64,000 nt of DNA from Belnapia sp. F-4-1 (lineage in GTDB: Bacteria; Pseudomonadota; Alphaproteobacteria; Acetobacterales; Acetobacteraceae). Of the stretch, positions 23,280-31,444 are shown in pieces. How positions within the stretch are numbered: the stretch's first letter is position 1; each line of letters opens with the position of its first letter. A model generated the notes under the pieces. That model was not told where the DNA came from. It did no database searches and worked only from the letters and a program-made list of their open reading frames with translations. The position numbers and the translations under genes are program-made. The stretch spans positions 3,327,019-3,391,018 of the forward strand of contig NZ_KN676113.1 in assembly GCF_000802185.1 (NCBI RefSeq). Direction: 5' to 3'.

Positions 23280-24293
23280 ATGGCAACACGCACGATCGCG
23301 CGTCTTTTCGATAACTATTCCGACGCGGCCGCGGCCGTCCGCGACCTGGAGGCGGCCGGCTTCGCCCATGACGACATCAGCCTCGTCGCACGCGGCGCCG
23401 AGGGCGGCGCAGCGACGACGACGCCGACCACCAGCACCACCGATGTCGCCGACAACGGCCCAGGCCATACCGGCACCGGGACCGGCGCGGGCACGGGCGC
23501 GACGCTCGGCACGCTGGTTGGCGGCGGCGCGGGGCTGCTCGCCGGCATCGGCGCGCTGGCCATCCCGGGGCTCGGGCCGGTCGTCGCGGCCGGCTGGCTC
23601 GTGGCAGCGCTGACCGGCGCCGGCGTGGGTGCCGCGGCAGGCGGGCTGCTTGGCGGTCTGACCCAGGCGGGGCTCGGCGAGGAGCATGCGGCCGCCTATG
23701 CCGAGGGCGTGCGGCGCGGCAGCAACCTCGTCACCGTACGCGCCGAGGAAAGCCGCGCGCATGAGATCGACGCCATCCTTTCGCGCCACAACGCGCAGGA
23801 GCTCGACGTGGGCACCGGTCGCTGGGACGAGGGCGGCTGGGTGCGTGGTGACACGGCGACGGGCGCGGCGGACGCCACCGTTCCGTCCCGTGCCGCGGCG
23901 ACGCCGGGCATGGCGAACCCCGCAGGCGGCCTCGGCACCGCGGCCGGCATCGGCACCACCACGGCGGCGGGGCAGATGGGCACCCGCACGGGGACGGGCA
24001 CGGTGACGGATGCCGCAGTCGGCGCCCCGGACGGCACGCCAGGCAACCCGCCGGGTACGCAGGTCTCGCGCGGCCTCGACGATGTCGCCGGCACCAATGT
24101 CAGCGGCGCGCGGCCAGGCAACGAGGCTTCGCGTGGGACGGGGCTGGGCAGTGGCGCGCCGGACGGCACGCCGGGCAACCCGCCGGGCACCCAGGTGTCG
24201 CGCGGCTTCGACAAGGTGGCGGGCACCAATGTGAGCGGCGCCCACCCCGAGAACGAGACCAACCCGAACCGGAATCCCGATTCGGTTGTCTAA
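23280..24293 (+). CDS. YflT/GSP17M-domain protein with glycine-rich hydrophobic core and repeated tail
   Basis: 337 aa. The N-terminal part (ARLFDNYSDAAAAVRDLEAA, then GFAHDDISLVARGAE) is the heat-stress YflT/GSP17M domain. Residues about 70-140 are a Gly/Ala-rich hydrophobic zone (LVGGGAGLLAGIGALAIPGL) that resembles glycine-zipper membrane segments. A second YflT-like stretch carries VTVRAEESRAHEIDAILSRH. The tail has two nearly identical 35-residue copies. The start at 23280 follows TAGGAG. It probably acts in stress at or near the membrane, with function unknown. Confidence 0.75.
   Translation: MATRTIARLFDNYSDAAAAVRDLEAAGFAHDDISLVARGAEGGAATTTPTTSTTDVADNGPGHTGTGTGAGTGATLGTLVGGGAGLLAGIGALAIPGLGPVVAAGWLVAALTGAGVGAAAGGLLGGLTQAGLGEEHAAAYAEGVRRGSNLVTVRAEESRAHEIDAILSRHNAQELDVGTGRWDEGGWVRGDTATGAADATVPSRAAATPGMANPAGGLGTAAGIGTTTAAGQMGTRTGTGTVTDAAVGAPDGTPGNPPGTQVSRGLDDVAGTNVSGARPGNEASRGTGLGSGAPDGTPGNPPGTQVSRGFDKVAGTNVSGAHPENETNPNRNPDSVV
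24021..24257 (+). repeat. Duplicated 105-bp unit in the gene tail
   Basis: Residues encoded by 24021-24125 and by 24153-24257 align along all 35 positions with few changes. Both begin GAPDGTPGNPPGTQVSRG and then read VAGTNVSGA. The copies are 27 bases apart. It is a recent internal duplication in a disordered tail. Confidence 0.85.
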
Positions 24294-25381
24294 ACCGGCA
24301 GGGCCCGTCGCGCGATGACCGCGACGGGCCCGCCACCATCCGGGCCCTGATGCTCGGCGCCGCCGCTGACGAAGATGTCGGTGCGGCCGACCGCCCCGGC
24401 GATGACGCCGCCGACCAGCGCCCGCGCATGGCGCGTGGCGTTGATGTCGCTGTCGTCCCACATGATATGCCGCTGGCCCCGGATGCGGCCGGTGGAGGAA
24501 GGCTCCGCCTTCGCCAGCACTGCGACGAGGCGCTCTGCGGCGGCGGGGGCAAGCTGGCCGTCCTCGGCCGGCAGGCCGGCGAGGCGCATGGCGCGGTGCA
24601 CGGCGGGCAGGTCGATCGCGTCCTGCATAACCGCATGGGCGATGGCGAGGTCGCCCGACCAGGCCGTGCTGTTGCCGAGCACGATGATTTCGCAGCGCTC
24701 CAGCTCCACGCCGGCCGAGGCGCTGGCGACGGCGGAGTATCTTTCCCAGTTCCGGCCGATATCCTCCGGCAGGACGGCCTCGACCTCGCCGAGCGCCAGG
24801 GCGACGCCGAGGGCGGAGGCCCCACGCGAAAGGCCCATCGAGGCATAGGTGTCCTCCGTCGCCACGGCTGCGCCGGCGGCGGCGATGCGCTCCGTCGTCA
24901 GCAGCGGGCATTTCACCTGGACGTAGTGCGGCTCCGTGATGGCGGCCTCCTCCATGGCTTGGCGGACGGCGGCGGCGACGGCCTCGGCCTGGGCGGGGCG
25001 GCCGATCTCCTCCGGGGCGAAGTCGCGGGTGAAGCCGGTGCCGATGGCGAGCGCGCCGGCCGAGTTGGCCGCATCGCCCGCCTCGACCGCGAAGATGAGG
25101 AAATGCGGAGAAAGCCCGCCCTCGGTGCCTCCGGACATGACGAGCGCGACGCGGGCCGCGGCCTCGGCGCCCCCATGGCGCGCGAGCATCAGCGTCAGCG
25201 ACTGCACGGCATAGGCGCGGGTGAAATCGTTGACGCAGCCATTGCCCTCGGTCTTGCCGAGGATCGCCACGATGCCCGAAGGGTCGAGCCTGCCCGCGGC
25301 GATGAGGTCCTCGATCGCCGCGGTGTCGCCCGGGTGGCGCATGGGGACGCGGTGGAGGACGGCGCGGCGGGATATCGGCAT
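24290..25381 (-). CDS. Ring-opening amidohydrolase (cyanuric acid hydrolase/barbiturase family)
   Basis: 363 aa. Opens cyanuric acid or barbiturate rings by hydrolysis. The Lys-Ser pairs of the family are visible: Lys43 in ILGKTEGNG, Ser83 in MSGGTEGG, a Lys in VQVKCPLL, a Ser in SRGASALGVALALGE and a Ser in FVSGGAEHQGPDGG. NDFTRAYAVQSL and WDDSDINATRHARALVGG are typical. The start at 25381 is chosen because it gives the family's N-terminus. Which ring it opens cannot be decided from sequence. It is divergent from the gene at 25443. Confidence 0.88.
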   Translation of the reverse strand: MPISRRAVLHRVPMRHPGDTAAIEDLIAAGRLDPSGIVAILGKTEGNGCVNDFTRAYAVQSLTLMLARHGGAEAAARVALVMSGGTEGGLSPHFLIFAVEAGDAANSAGALAIGTGFTRDFAPEEIGRPAQAEAVAAAVRQAMEEAAITEPHYVQVKCPLLTTERIAAAGAAVATEDTYASMGLSRGASALGVALALGEVEAVLPEDIGRNWERYSAVASASAGVELERCEIIVLGNSTAWSGDLAIAHAVMQDAIDLPAVHRAMRLAGLPAEDGQLAPAAAERLVAVLAKAEPSSTGRIRGQRHIMWDDSDINATRHARALVGGVIAGAVGRTDIFVSGGAEHQGPDGGGPVAVIARRALPV

Positions 25382-25442
25382 CGGCGGGGGCTTCCGGAAG
25401 ATGGTTTCAGTGGCACCATAGCGGTGCGAAGGAGATTCCCGC

Positions 25443-26192
25443 ATGTACAGCACCATCACGCTCGCCGGGCGCGGCTACCGATTCATCCCGGCGGTGTTCC
25501 AGTATTCGGGCGGCGTCGCGGCGCTGCCCGGCTGGCGGCTGGAGCGGGTGCGCTTCGCCGAGCCGGTGCCGCTGCTGGCGGGCTTCGCGCGGATCGCGGA
25601 CTATCTGCGGGGGGCAGGGCTGCCGCTGACGGCCTTCTGCGCCTGCGAGTTGCGCTCGCCCGCGCCCTTCACCGATGCTGGTTTCCGCAGCTTCAACGAG
25701 GGCTACGCGAAGGTGCTCGGTGAATGGGGCGTGCTCACGGAGGGACACAACCCCGTCGCGCGGAGCAATGTTTGCCCGGAGATCGCGCCGCCGGCCGAGC
25801 CGGCCCTCCACGCCTTCACCTTTGCGCTGCCGGATGCTGCGGCGGGGCCAAGCTTCGTCGTCGCGGGCAGCGGGGAGAGCGTCGAGGGCAAGGCGACCTA
25901 CGCGGAAAGCACGGTCGCCTACCGGGACCTTTCGCCGGCCGGCCTCCGCGCCAAGTCGGAGTATGTGCTGGGCGAGATGGAGCGGCGGATGGCGGCGCTC
26001 GATGCCGGGTGGCGGGATACCACGGGGGTGCAGGTCTATACGGTGCATGACATCCATCCCTTCCTCGGCGACGAGCTGGTGCGGCGAGGGGCAGCGCGGC
26101 ATGGCGTTACCTGGCAGCACTGCCGGCCGCCCGTGGTCGATCTGGAATACGAGATGGATTGCCGCGGGCTGCCGCTGGAGCGGGTGGTCTGA
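25443..26192 (+). CDS. Protein resembling 2-amino-5-chloromuconate deaminase CnbZ, tentative
   Basis: 249 aa, no signal peptide. It reads MYSTITLAGRGYRFIPAVFQ, has LPLTAFCACELRSPAPFTD, VARSNVCPEIAPP and YTVHDIHPFLGDEL. I associate this pattern with proteins annotated CnbZ (a ring-cleavage product deaminase), but from memory only. Two conserved-looking Cys (CACE, NVCPE) and His residues could be catalytic. The gene faces a ring-opening amidohydrolase across 61 bases, which suggests a shared role in degrading a nitrogenous ring. The start has AAGGAG upstream. Confidence 0.45.
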   Translation: MYSTITLAGRGYRFIPAVFQYSGGVAALPGWRLERVRFAEPVPLLAGFARIADYLRGAGLPLTAFCACELRSPAPFTDAGFRSFNEGYAKVLGEWGVLTEGHNPVARSNVCPEIAPPAEPALHAFTFALPDAAAGPSFVVAGSGESVEGKATYAESTVAYRDLSPAGLRAKSEYVLGEMERRMAALDAGWRDTTGVQVYTVHDIHPFLGDELVRRGAARHGVTWQHCRPPVVDLEYEMDCRGLPLERVV

Positions 26193-26285
26193 AATCCTCA
26201 ACCGGCGGCCGGGCAAGGCCCTCATGCCGTTGGGATGATCGCCGGGAATTGCGATTTTTAAGGGTTCTGGAAGGTGAGCGAACAC

Positions 26286-26335
26286 CGGATGCAGCTTGGA
26301 AATAGGTTTTAAGTCCTATATTCTGGCCGCATCCG
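26286..26335. repeat. AT-rich nested inverted repeat between convergent genes
   Basis: CGGATGC (26286-26292) and GCATCCG (26329-26335) are perfect arms around an AT-rich core. A smaller stem ATAGG/CCTAT (26302-26306 and 26315-26319) lies inside. It is the only sharply AT-rich stretch of this locus and lies in a 153-base convergent gap. A terminator for one or both genes is the simplest reading. Confidence 0.5.
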
Positions 26336-26345
26336 TTCTGCAAGC

Positions 26346-26957
26346 TCAGTTGGCGACGGTGAAGCGGCGGCGGGAATGGGCAGGGTGCTCCAACTCGTCC
26401 ACCAGGGCGATGGCGTAGTCCTCCATGGAGATGCGGCTGTTGCCCCCGGCATCGGTCAATAGCGCGTCCGTGCCGAGGCGGAAGCGGCCGGTGCGCCTGC
26501 CCGGCTCGAAGATCGCGGCGGGTGAGAGGAAGGTCCAGTCGAGTGCCGCCTCGCCCCGCAGGATATCGAGGAAGGCGCGTCCGGCGCTGGCTTCGGCCCG
26601 GTATTCGGCGGGGAAGCCGGGCGCATCGATCAGCAGCTGGCCAGGAGCGACCTCCAGGCTGCCGGCGCCGCCGACGACGAGATAGCGGGAGATGCCGGCA
26701 GCCTTCATCGCGCGGAGCAGCCGGTGCGGGTCGGTGCCGGCGAAGGGCAGGGCGCTGATCGCCGCGTCATGGCCGGCGAGGAGGGCGGCGAGGCTCGCCT
26801 CATCCGCCGCATCGCCGCGCGCGGGGGTAAGGCTGGGGGCGGGGGCCAAGCCTTCCGGGTGGCGGGCGATGGCGGTGACGGCATGGCCGCGCCGCAGCAG
26901 CTCGGCGAGGAGGCGGGAGCCGGCGCGGCCAGTGGCGCCGAGGAGGGCGATCTTCAT
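26346..26957 (-). CDS. NAD(P)-binding (NmrA-like) oxidoreductase
   Basis: 203 aa. The N-terminus MKIALLGATGRAGSRLLAEL contains the Rossmann GxxGxxG. ISALPFAGTDPHRLLRAMKA and RYLVVGGAGSLEV match the atypical SDR 'NAD(P)H-binding' family, which includes flavin reductase and redox-sensor-like proteins. The start at 26957 is chosen because the Rossmann motif begins there. It is divergent from an HxlR regulator, which is the usual partner of such genes and probably controls it. Confidence 0.85.
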   Translation of the reverse strand: MKIALLGATGRAGSRLLAELLRRGHAVTAIARHPEGLAPAPSLTPARGDAADEASLAALLAGHDAAISALPFAGTDPHRLLRAMKAAGISRYLVVGGAGSLEVAPGQLLIDAPGFPAEYRAEASAGRAFLDILRGEAALDWTFLSPAAIFEPGRRTGRFRLGTDALLTDAGGNSRISMEDYAIALVDELEHPAHSRRRFTVAN

Positions 26958-26987
26958 GATGGTTTGCTCCGTAGGTTTCGGATGGGA

Positions 26988-27013
26988 ACCAGGTGGTCTA
27001 AAGTAATCCTGGT
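26988..27013. promoter_or_regulatory. Possible HxlR operator
   Basis: ACCAGG (26988-26993) and CCTGGT (27008-27013) are inverted arms 14 bases apart in the 103-base gap between the divergent NAD(P)-binding gene and the HxlR regulator. Placement suits autoregulation and control of the neighbour. Confidence 0.4.
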
Positions 27014-27060
27014 CACAAGAAGGCACCTTGGGGTGCGCTGGTTACCGAGGAGAAACCCCG

Positions 27061-27453
27061 ATGCTGCTGCCCAATCCCTATGTGGCGGATTGCCCGACCC
27101 GGCAGGTGCTCGACCGCATCGCCGACAAATGGACGGTGCTGGTGCTCGGGCTGCTGGAGGTCGGGCCGCGGCGCTTCAACCAGCTGCGGCGGGAGGTGGA
27201 GGGGCTGTCGCAGAAGATGCTGGCCCAAACGCTGCGTGGCCTGGAGCGGGATGGGCTGGTGACGCGGACCGCCTTCGCCACCGTGCCGGTGACGGTGGAA
27301 TACGCGCTGACGCCGCTCGGACGGACGCTGGCGACGGCGCTGCGGCCGCTGATGGATTGGGCGGAGGCGCGGTTCGGCGAGGTGGCGGCGGCGCAGCGTG
27401 CCTATGACGCGCGGGACCCGGGGGGCGACAGGGGGCGCGGTCAGGCGGCCTGA
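27061..27453 (+). CDS. HxlR-family transcriptional regulator
   Basis: 130 aa from MLLPNPYVADCPTRQVLDRI. The winged helix-turn-helix carries ADKWTVLVLGLLEVGPRRFN and then SQKMLAQTLRGLERDGLV, the HxlR signature. A Cys near the N-terminus (ADCPTRQ) sits where redox-sensing HxlR/YodB proteins have their sensor thiol. The start has GAGGAG upstream. It probably represses the divergent NAD(P)-binding gene. Its 3' end overlaps cysG by 13 bases tail to tail. Confidence 0.9.
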   Translation: MLLPNPYVADCPTRQVLDRIADKWTVLVLGLLEVGPRRFNQLRREVEGLSQKMLAQTLRGLERDGLVTRTAFATVPVTVEYALTPLGRTLATALRPLMDWAEARFGEVAAAQRAYDARDPGGDRGRGQAA

Positions 27454-28754
27454 AGCCAGCCCCCGGCTGCGCCGCGGGCGACCGCCTCGCCGACCAGTAG
27501 CAGGGCAGGGCCGCCGGTGACCCAGTCCGGCGCGTCGCCGGCAATGCTCTCCAGCGTGCCGCGGAGGACACGCTGTTGCGGCGTGCCGCCGCGCTCGATC
27601 ACGGCGGCGGGCATCGCGGGCGACATGCCCTCGGCGATGAGGGCGTCGCGCAGCGGGACGAGGGTGGTGATGCCCATGTAGATCGCCAACGTCTGCCCGG
27701 GCTGCACCAGGCCGCGGACATCGACCCCGCCGTCGCGCCGGTGGCCGGTGACGAAGGTGACGGCGCGGGCGGCGTCGCGGTGGGTCAGCGGGATGCCGGC
27801 GCCGGCGGCGCAGGCCAGCGCCGCGGTAACGCCGGGGACGACCTCGCAGGGGATGCCGGCTTGGGCCAGGGCTTCCGCTTCCTCGCCGCCGCGGCCGAAG
27901 ATCAGCGGGTCGCCGCCCTTGAGGCGGACCACGCGGCGGCCCTCGCGGGCGAGGCGGACCAGCAGCGCGTTGATGTCCTCCTGCTTCATGCAGTGGTTGG
28001 CGCGGGCCTTGCCGACGAAGATGCGCTCGGCGTCGCGGCGGGCCATCTCCAGTACCGCTTCCGTGCCGAGGCGGTCATGGACGATGACATCGGCCTCGCC
28101 AAGCAGACGCAGCGCCCGCAGCGTCAGCAGGTCTGCCGCGCCGGGGCCGGCACCGACCAGGTGGACGATGCCGCGGGGACGGGCCTCGGCCTGCTCGAGG
28201 GCGGCGGCGAAGGCGGCATCGGCCTCGGTGTCGCGCCCGGCCAGCGCCAGCTCGGCCGGAGGGCCGGCGAGCGCCGTCTCGAGGAAGCGGCGGCGGGCGC
28301 CGAGGTCGGGCAGTCGGGCGCGGACGGCCGACTTGAAGCGCTCGGCCATGGCGGCGATGCGACCGAGGGTGGGGGGGAGGATGGCCTCGATCCGCTGGCG
28401 GACCATGCGGGCGAGGACGGGGGCGGCGCCGCCGGTCGAGACGGCGATGGTGACCGGGTCGCGGTCGATGATCGCCGGCATCAATGCCGTGCAGAGGGCG
28501 GGGCGATCGACCACGTTCACCGGGATCCCCCGCACGCGGCAGGCGGCGGCGAGGGCGTGCAGTTCCTCCTCCGGGGCGTCGGCGCCGATGGCGAGGGAGC
28601 ACCCCTCCAGCAGGGCTTCGTCGAAGCGGGCGGCGAAGCGGATCTCGGCGCCGGCGGCGCGGAGGGGCTCGGCCTTGCGCTCCGCCACCTCGCCACTGCC
28701 GAGGACCAGCACCGGCCGGGCCTGGAGGTCGAGGAAGACGGGGAAATGCTGCAT
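27441..28754 (-). CDS. cysG: Siroheme synthase (CysG-type)
   Basis: 437 aa. Makes siroheme from uroporphyrinogen III. The N-terminal precorrin-2 dehydrogenase/ferrochelatase part shows PVLVLGSGEVAERKAEPL and STGGAAPVLARMVRQ. The C-terminal methyltransferase has HLVGAGPGAADLLTLRALR, DRLGTEAVL and RLKGGDPLIFGRGGEEAEAL. This supplies the cofactor for the nitrite reductase of the same operon. The start overlaps the nasA stop (ATGA). It is the last gene of the nitrate assimilation operon. Confidence 0.93.
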   Translation of the reverse strand: MQHFPVFLDLQARPVLVLGSGEVAERKAEPLRAAGAEIRFAARFDEALLEGCSLAIGADAPEEELHALAAACRVRGIPVNVVDRPALCTALMPAIIDRDPVTIAVSTGGAAPVLARMVRQRIEAILPPTLGRIAAMAERFKSAVRARLPDLGARRRFLETALAGPPAELALAGRDTEADAAFAAALEQAEARPRGIVHLVGAGPGAADLLTLRALRLLGEADVIVHDRLGTEAVLEMARRDAERIFVGKARANHCMKQEDINALLVRLAREGRRVVRLKGGDPLIFGRGGEEAEALAQAGIPCEVVPGVTAALACAAGAGIPLTHRDAARAVTFVTGHRRDGGVDVRGLVQPGQTLAIYMGITTLVPLRDALIAEGMSPAMPAAVIERGGTPQQRVLRGTLESIAGDAPDWVTGGPALLLVGEAVARGAAGGWLQAA

Positions 28755-31321
28755 CAGGCGGGTTCCGGCACCGGGGTCTTGGCGAGCAGGGCGGCGATCT
28801 CCGGGCGGCAGGAGCCGCAGCCCGTGCCGGCCCGCGTCGCCTCGCCGACCAGGGCGAGCGTGTTAGCACCACGGGCGATGCTTGCGCAGATCACGGATGC
28901 GGCGATGCCGTGGCAGACGCAGATGGTGGGCGAGGGGGTGGGGCCATCGGCCGGGGCGCCGCCGAGCAGGGCGCGGCGGGCGGCGCTGCCGATGGCGGGC
29001 TCGGGAAAAAGGGAAAGGAGCCAGTCGCGTGGCGGCAGGGCGGCGGGATTGGGGGCGAGGAAGAGGCAGGCGAACAGGCGGCCATCACGGAGCAGGGCGG
29101 CGCGGTGGAGGCCGGCGGCGGGGTCTTCGAGCAGGACCCAGGCGGCGTCGGGTTCTTCCACCAGGGCGCGGAGGCGAGCGAAGGCCTCGGCGGGGGGCTC
29201 GGTGCCGGCGAGTTCGTGGCGGAAGAGGTCGGGGCCGGCGGGAATGAGGGCGGTCCAGCCGGCAAGGCCGGCGCCGAGGCTGCGTCGGGCGAGGAGGAAG
29301 CCGTGCCAGGCCATGAGCGCGGGGACGAGGCGGATGGGGGTGTGCTTCAGCTCGGGCTGGCCGCTGATGGGATCCACGGCGGGGTTCACCGAGGCGTTGA
29401 TGCGGGCCGCCGGGGCGAAGCGGGCGGTCCAGTGCATCGGCACGAAGACGGTGCCGCGGGCCATGCCCGGCTCGTGGCGGAGGCGGAGGGTGGCGCTGCC
29501 CCAGGGGCTCTCGATGCGGGTGAGGTTGCCATCCGGAAAGCCGGGCGCATCCTCCGGATGGACGGCGGCTGTCGGCTCGGGGGTGTGGGCCATGAGGCGC
29601 GGGACGGGGCCGGTGCGGGTCATGGTGTGCCACTGGTCGCGGAGGCGGCCTGTCAGCAGGGCGAGCGGGTAGGCGGCGCCGGTCGGGTTCGCCGGGGAGC
29701 GGTAGGCGGTGGGGACGAAGCGGGTGGCGGGGGTGAGGCGGCCACCCTGCTGGCCGCGGCGGGCAACGGGCCAGCGGGTGGGCGCCATGGCGGCGTACTC
29801 GGCATCGGTCAGGTCCGCGAGGCCGGACAGGTCGAAGGCGCGGGGAGCGGGGCGGGCCAAGCCGGTGAGGGTGGCATGTTCGCGGAAGATGGCGGCGGCG
29901 GAGGTCCAGGCGAAGGCATCGCCCCAGCCGAGGCGGGCGGCGACCCCTGCTATGGCCCACCAGTCCGGGCGGGCCTCGTCGGGCGCGGGGCGGAAGGCGC
30001 GCTGGCGGCTGATGACACGCTCGCTATTGGTCACCGTGCCGCTCTTCTCGCCCCAGCCGAGGGCGGGGAGGCGGATGCGGGCGAGGTCCATCGTGTCGCT
30101 CTCCCGCGTGCAGTCGGAGGCGACGAGGCAGGGGGTGCGGCGGAGGGAATCGCGGATGCGGGCGGCGTCGGGGAGGGAGACGGCGGGGTTGGTGGCCATC
30201 ACCCAGAGGGCGCCGATGCGGCCAGCGCCCACGGCGTGGAACAGGTCGATCGCCTTGAGGCCGGGGCCGGCGGCAAGGTTGGGCGCCCGCCAATAGTCGC
30301 GCAGCGCCGTGGCTTCGGCGGGGCTGGACCAGTCGAGGTGGCCGGCGAGGGTGTTGGCCAGCGCCCCGACCTCGCGGCCGCCCATGGCATTCGGCTGGCC
30401 GGTGATGCTGAAGGGGCCGGCGCCAGGTTCGCCGATGCGGCCGGTCAGCAGGTGGCAGTTGATGATGGCGTTGGCCTTGTCCGTCCCGGCCGAGGACTGG
30501 TTGGCGCCCTGGCTGAAGAGGGTGACGGTGCGGGGCGTCGTCGTGAACCAGTCGAGGAAGGTGGCGAGCAGGGCCGCGTCGAGGCCGGTCTCGCCATCGG
30601 CTTTCGCCAGGGCTTCCGTGAGGCCGGGGGCGTCGCTGCGGAAGCCCTGCGCGTGGAGGTGGCGGAACAGGGTGTTGAAGAGGGCGACGTCGCGGCCGGG
30701 AGCGATGGGGAGATGGAGGTCGGCGCCCTCGCAGGAGGCGGTGCGGCGGGGGTCGATCACCACGAGGCGCATCCCAGGGCGGGCGAGGCGGGCGGCCTGG
30801 AGGCGCTGGTGGAGGATGGGGTGGCACCAGGCGAGGTTGCTGCCGACCAGCACGACCAGGTCGGCGAGTTCGAGATCCTCGTAGAGGCCGGGGACGAGGT
30901 CCTCGCCGAAGGCGCGGCGGTGGCCGGCGACGGCGCTGGCCATGCAGAGGCGGGAATTGCTGTCGATGTTACCGGTGCCGAGGAAGCCCTTCGCCAGCTT
31001 GTTGGCGGCGTAGTAGTCCTCGGTGAGAAGCTGGCCGGAGACATAGAGGGCGGTGCCTTGGGGACCGTGCTCAGCCAACGCCTTGCGGAAACCTTCGGCC
31101 ACCGCGTCGAGGGCCAGGTCCCAGCTGGCGCGCTTGCCGTCGACCTCGGGGTGAAGGAGGCGGCCGGGCTGGTCGAGCGTCTCGCCGAGGGCGGTGCCCT
31201 TGCTGCAGAGGCGGCCGCGGTTGGCGGGGTGGTCCGGGTCGCCACGCACCGTGCCGTCGGGCGAGGCGAGGACGCCGCAGCCGACGCCGCAATAGGGGCA
31301 AGTGGTACGCGTCTCGGCCAT
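28754..31321 (-). CDS. nasA: Assimilatory nitrate reductase catalytic subunit with C-terminal BFD-like [2Fe-2S] domain
   Basis: 855 aa. Cytosolic molybdenum enzyme (bis-MGD) reducing nitrate to nitrite. The N-terminal [4Fe-4S] ligands are CPYCGVGCG and RLCSKGTALG. MGD-binding segments include NSRLCMASAVAGHRRAFGED, FSQGANQSSAGTDKANAI and GQPNAMGGREVGALAN. The last 60 residues hold ICVCHGIAASVICASI and GTGCGSCRPEIAALL, a BFD-like [2Fe-2S] domain. No Tat signal is present, as expected for NasA. It is separated from the upstream flavoprotein by 123 bases, the largest internal gap of the operon, and overlaps cysG. Confidence 0.93.
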   Translation of the reverse strand: MAETRTTCPYCGVGCGVLASPDGTVRGDPDHPANRGRLCSKGTALGETLDQPGRLLHPEVDGKRASWDLALDAVAEGFRKALAEHGPQGTALYVSGQLLTEDYYAANKLAKGFLGTGNIDSNSRLCMASAVAGHRRAFGEDLVPGLYEDLELADLVVLVGSNLAWCHPILHQRLQAARLARPGMRLVVIDPRRTASCEGADLHLPIAPGRDVALFNTLFRHLHAQGFRSDAPGLTEALAKADGETGLDAALLATFLDWFTTTPRTVTLFSQGANQSSAGTDKANAIINCHLLTGRIGEPGAGPFSITGQPNAMGGREVGALANTLAGHLDWSSPAEATALRDYWRAPNLAAGPGLKAIDLFHAVGAGRIGALWVMATNPAVSLPDAARIRDSLRRTPCLVASDCTRESDTMDLARIRLPALGWGEKSGTVTNSERVISRQRAFRPAPDEARPDWWAIAGVAARLGWGDAFAWTSAAAIFREHATLTGLARPAPRAFDLSGLADLTDAEYAAMAPTRWPVARRGQQGGRLTPATRFVPTAYRSPANPTGAAYPLALLTGRLRDQWHTMTRTGPVPRLMAHTPEPTAAVHPEDAPGFPDGNLTRIESPWGSATLRLRHEPGMARGTVFVPMHWTARFAPAARINASVNPAVDPISGQPELKHTPIRLVPALMAWHGFLLARRSLGAGLAGWTALIPAGPDLFRHELAGTEPPAEAFARLRALVEEPDAAWVLLEDPAAGLHRAALLRDGRLFACLFLAPNPAALPPRDWLLSLFPEPAIGSAARRALLGGAPADGPTPSPTICVCHGIAASVICASIARGANTLALVGEATRAGTGCGSCRPEIAALLAKTPVPEPA

Positions 31322-31359
31322 TGGGGATGCGCCTGTCAGGAGCGGGCTGGCTGATGCCT

Positions 31360-31380
31360 TGCCGCGGCTTGGCCGTGGCA
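31360..31380 (-). promoter_or_regulatory. Hairpin in the nasA leader
   Basis: Arms 31360-31368 and 31372-31380 pair with one mismatch (minus strand TGCCACGGC/GCCGCGGCA, CAA loop). It lies in the 123-base gap between the flavoprotein and nasA, the only gap apart from that between nasT and nasS. It might be an antitermination target for NasT, or chance. Confidence 0.3.
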
Positions 31381-31444
31381 GGCGAGGCGAGGCTTCGGGC
31401 GTGAGCGACGACCGGGGACGCCGCGTCAGCGGTGTCGCGGGGAG

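Noticed and set aside
28484-31354. 956-codon plus-strand frame opposite nasA
   Set aside because: NasA is unambiguous on the other strand. The shadow is Gly/Ala/Arg-rich with no recognisable motif.
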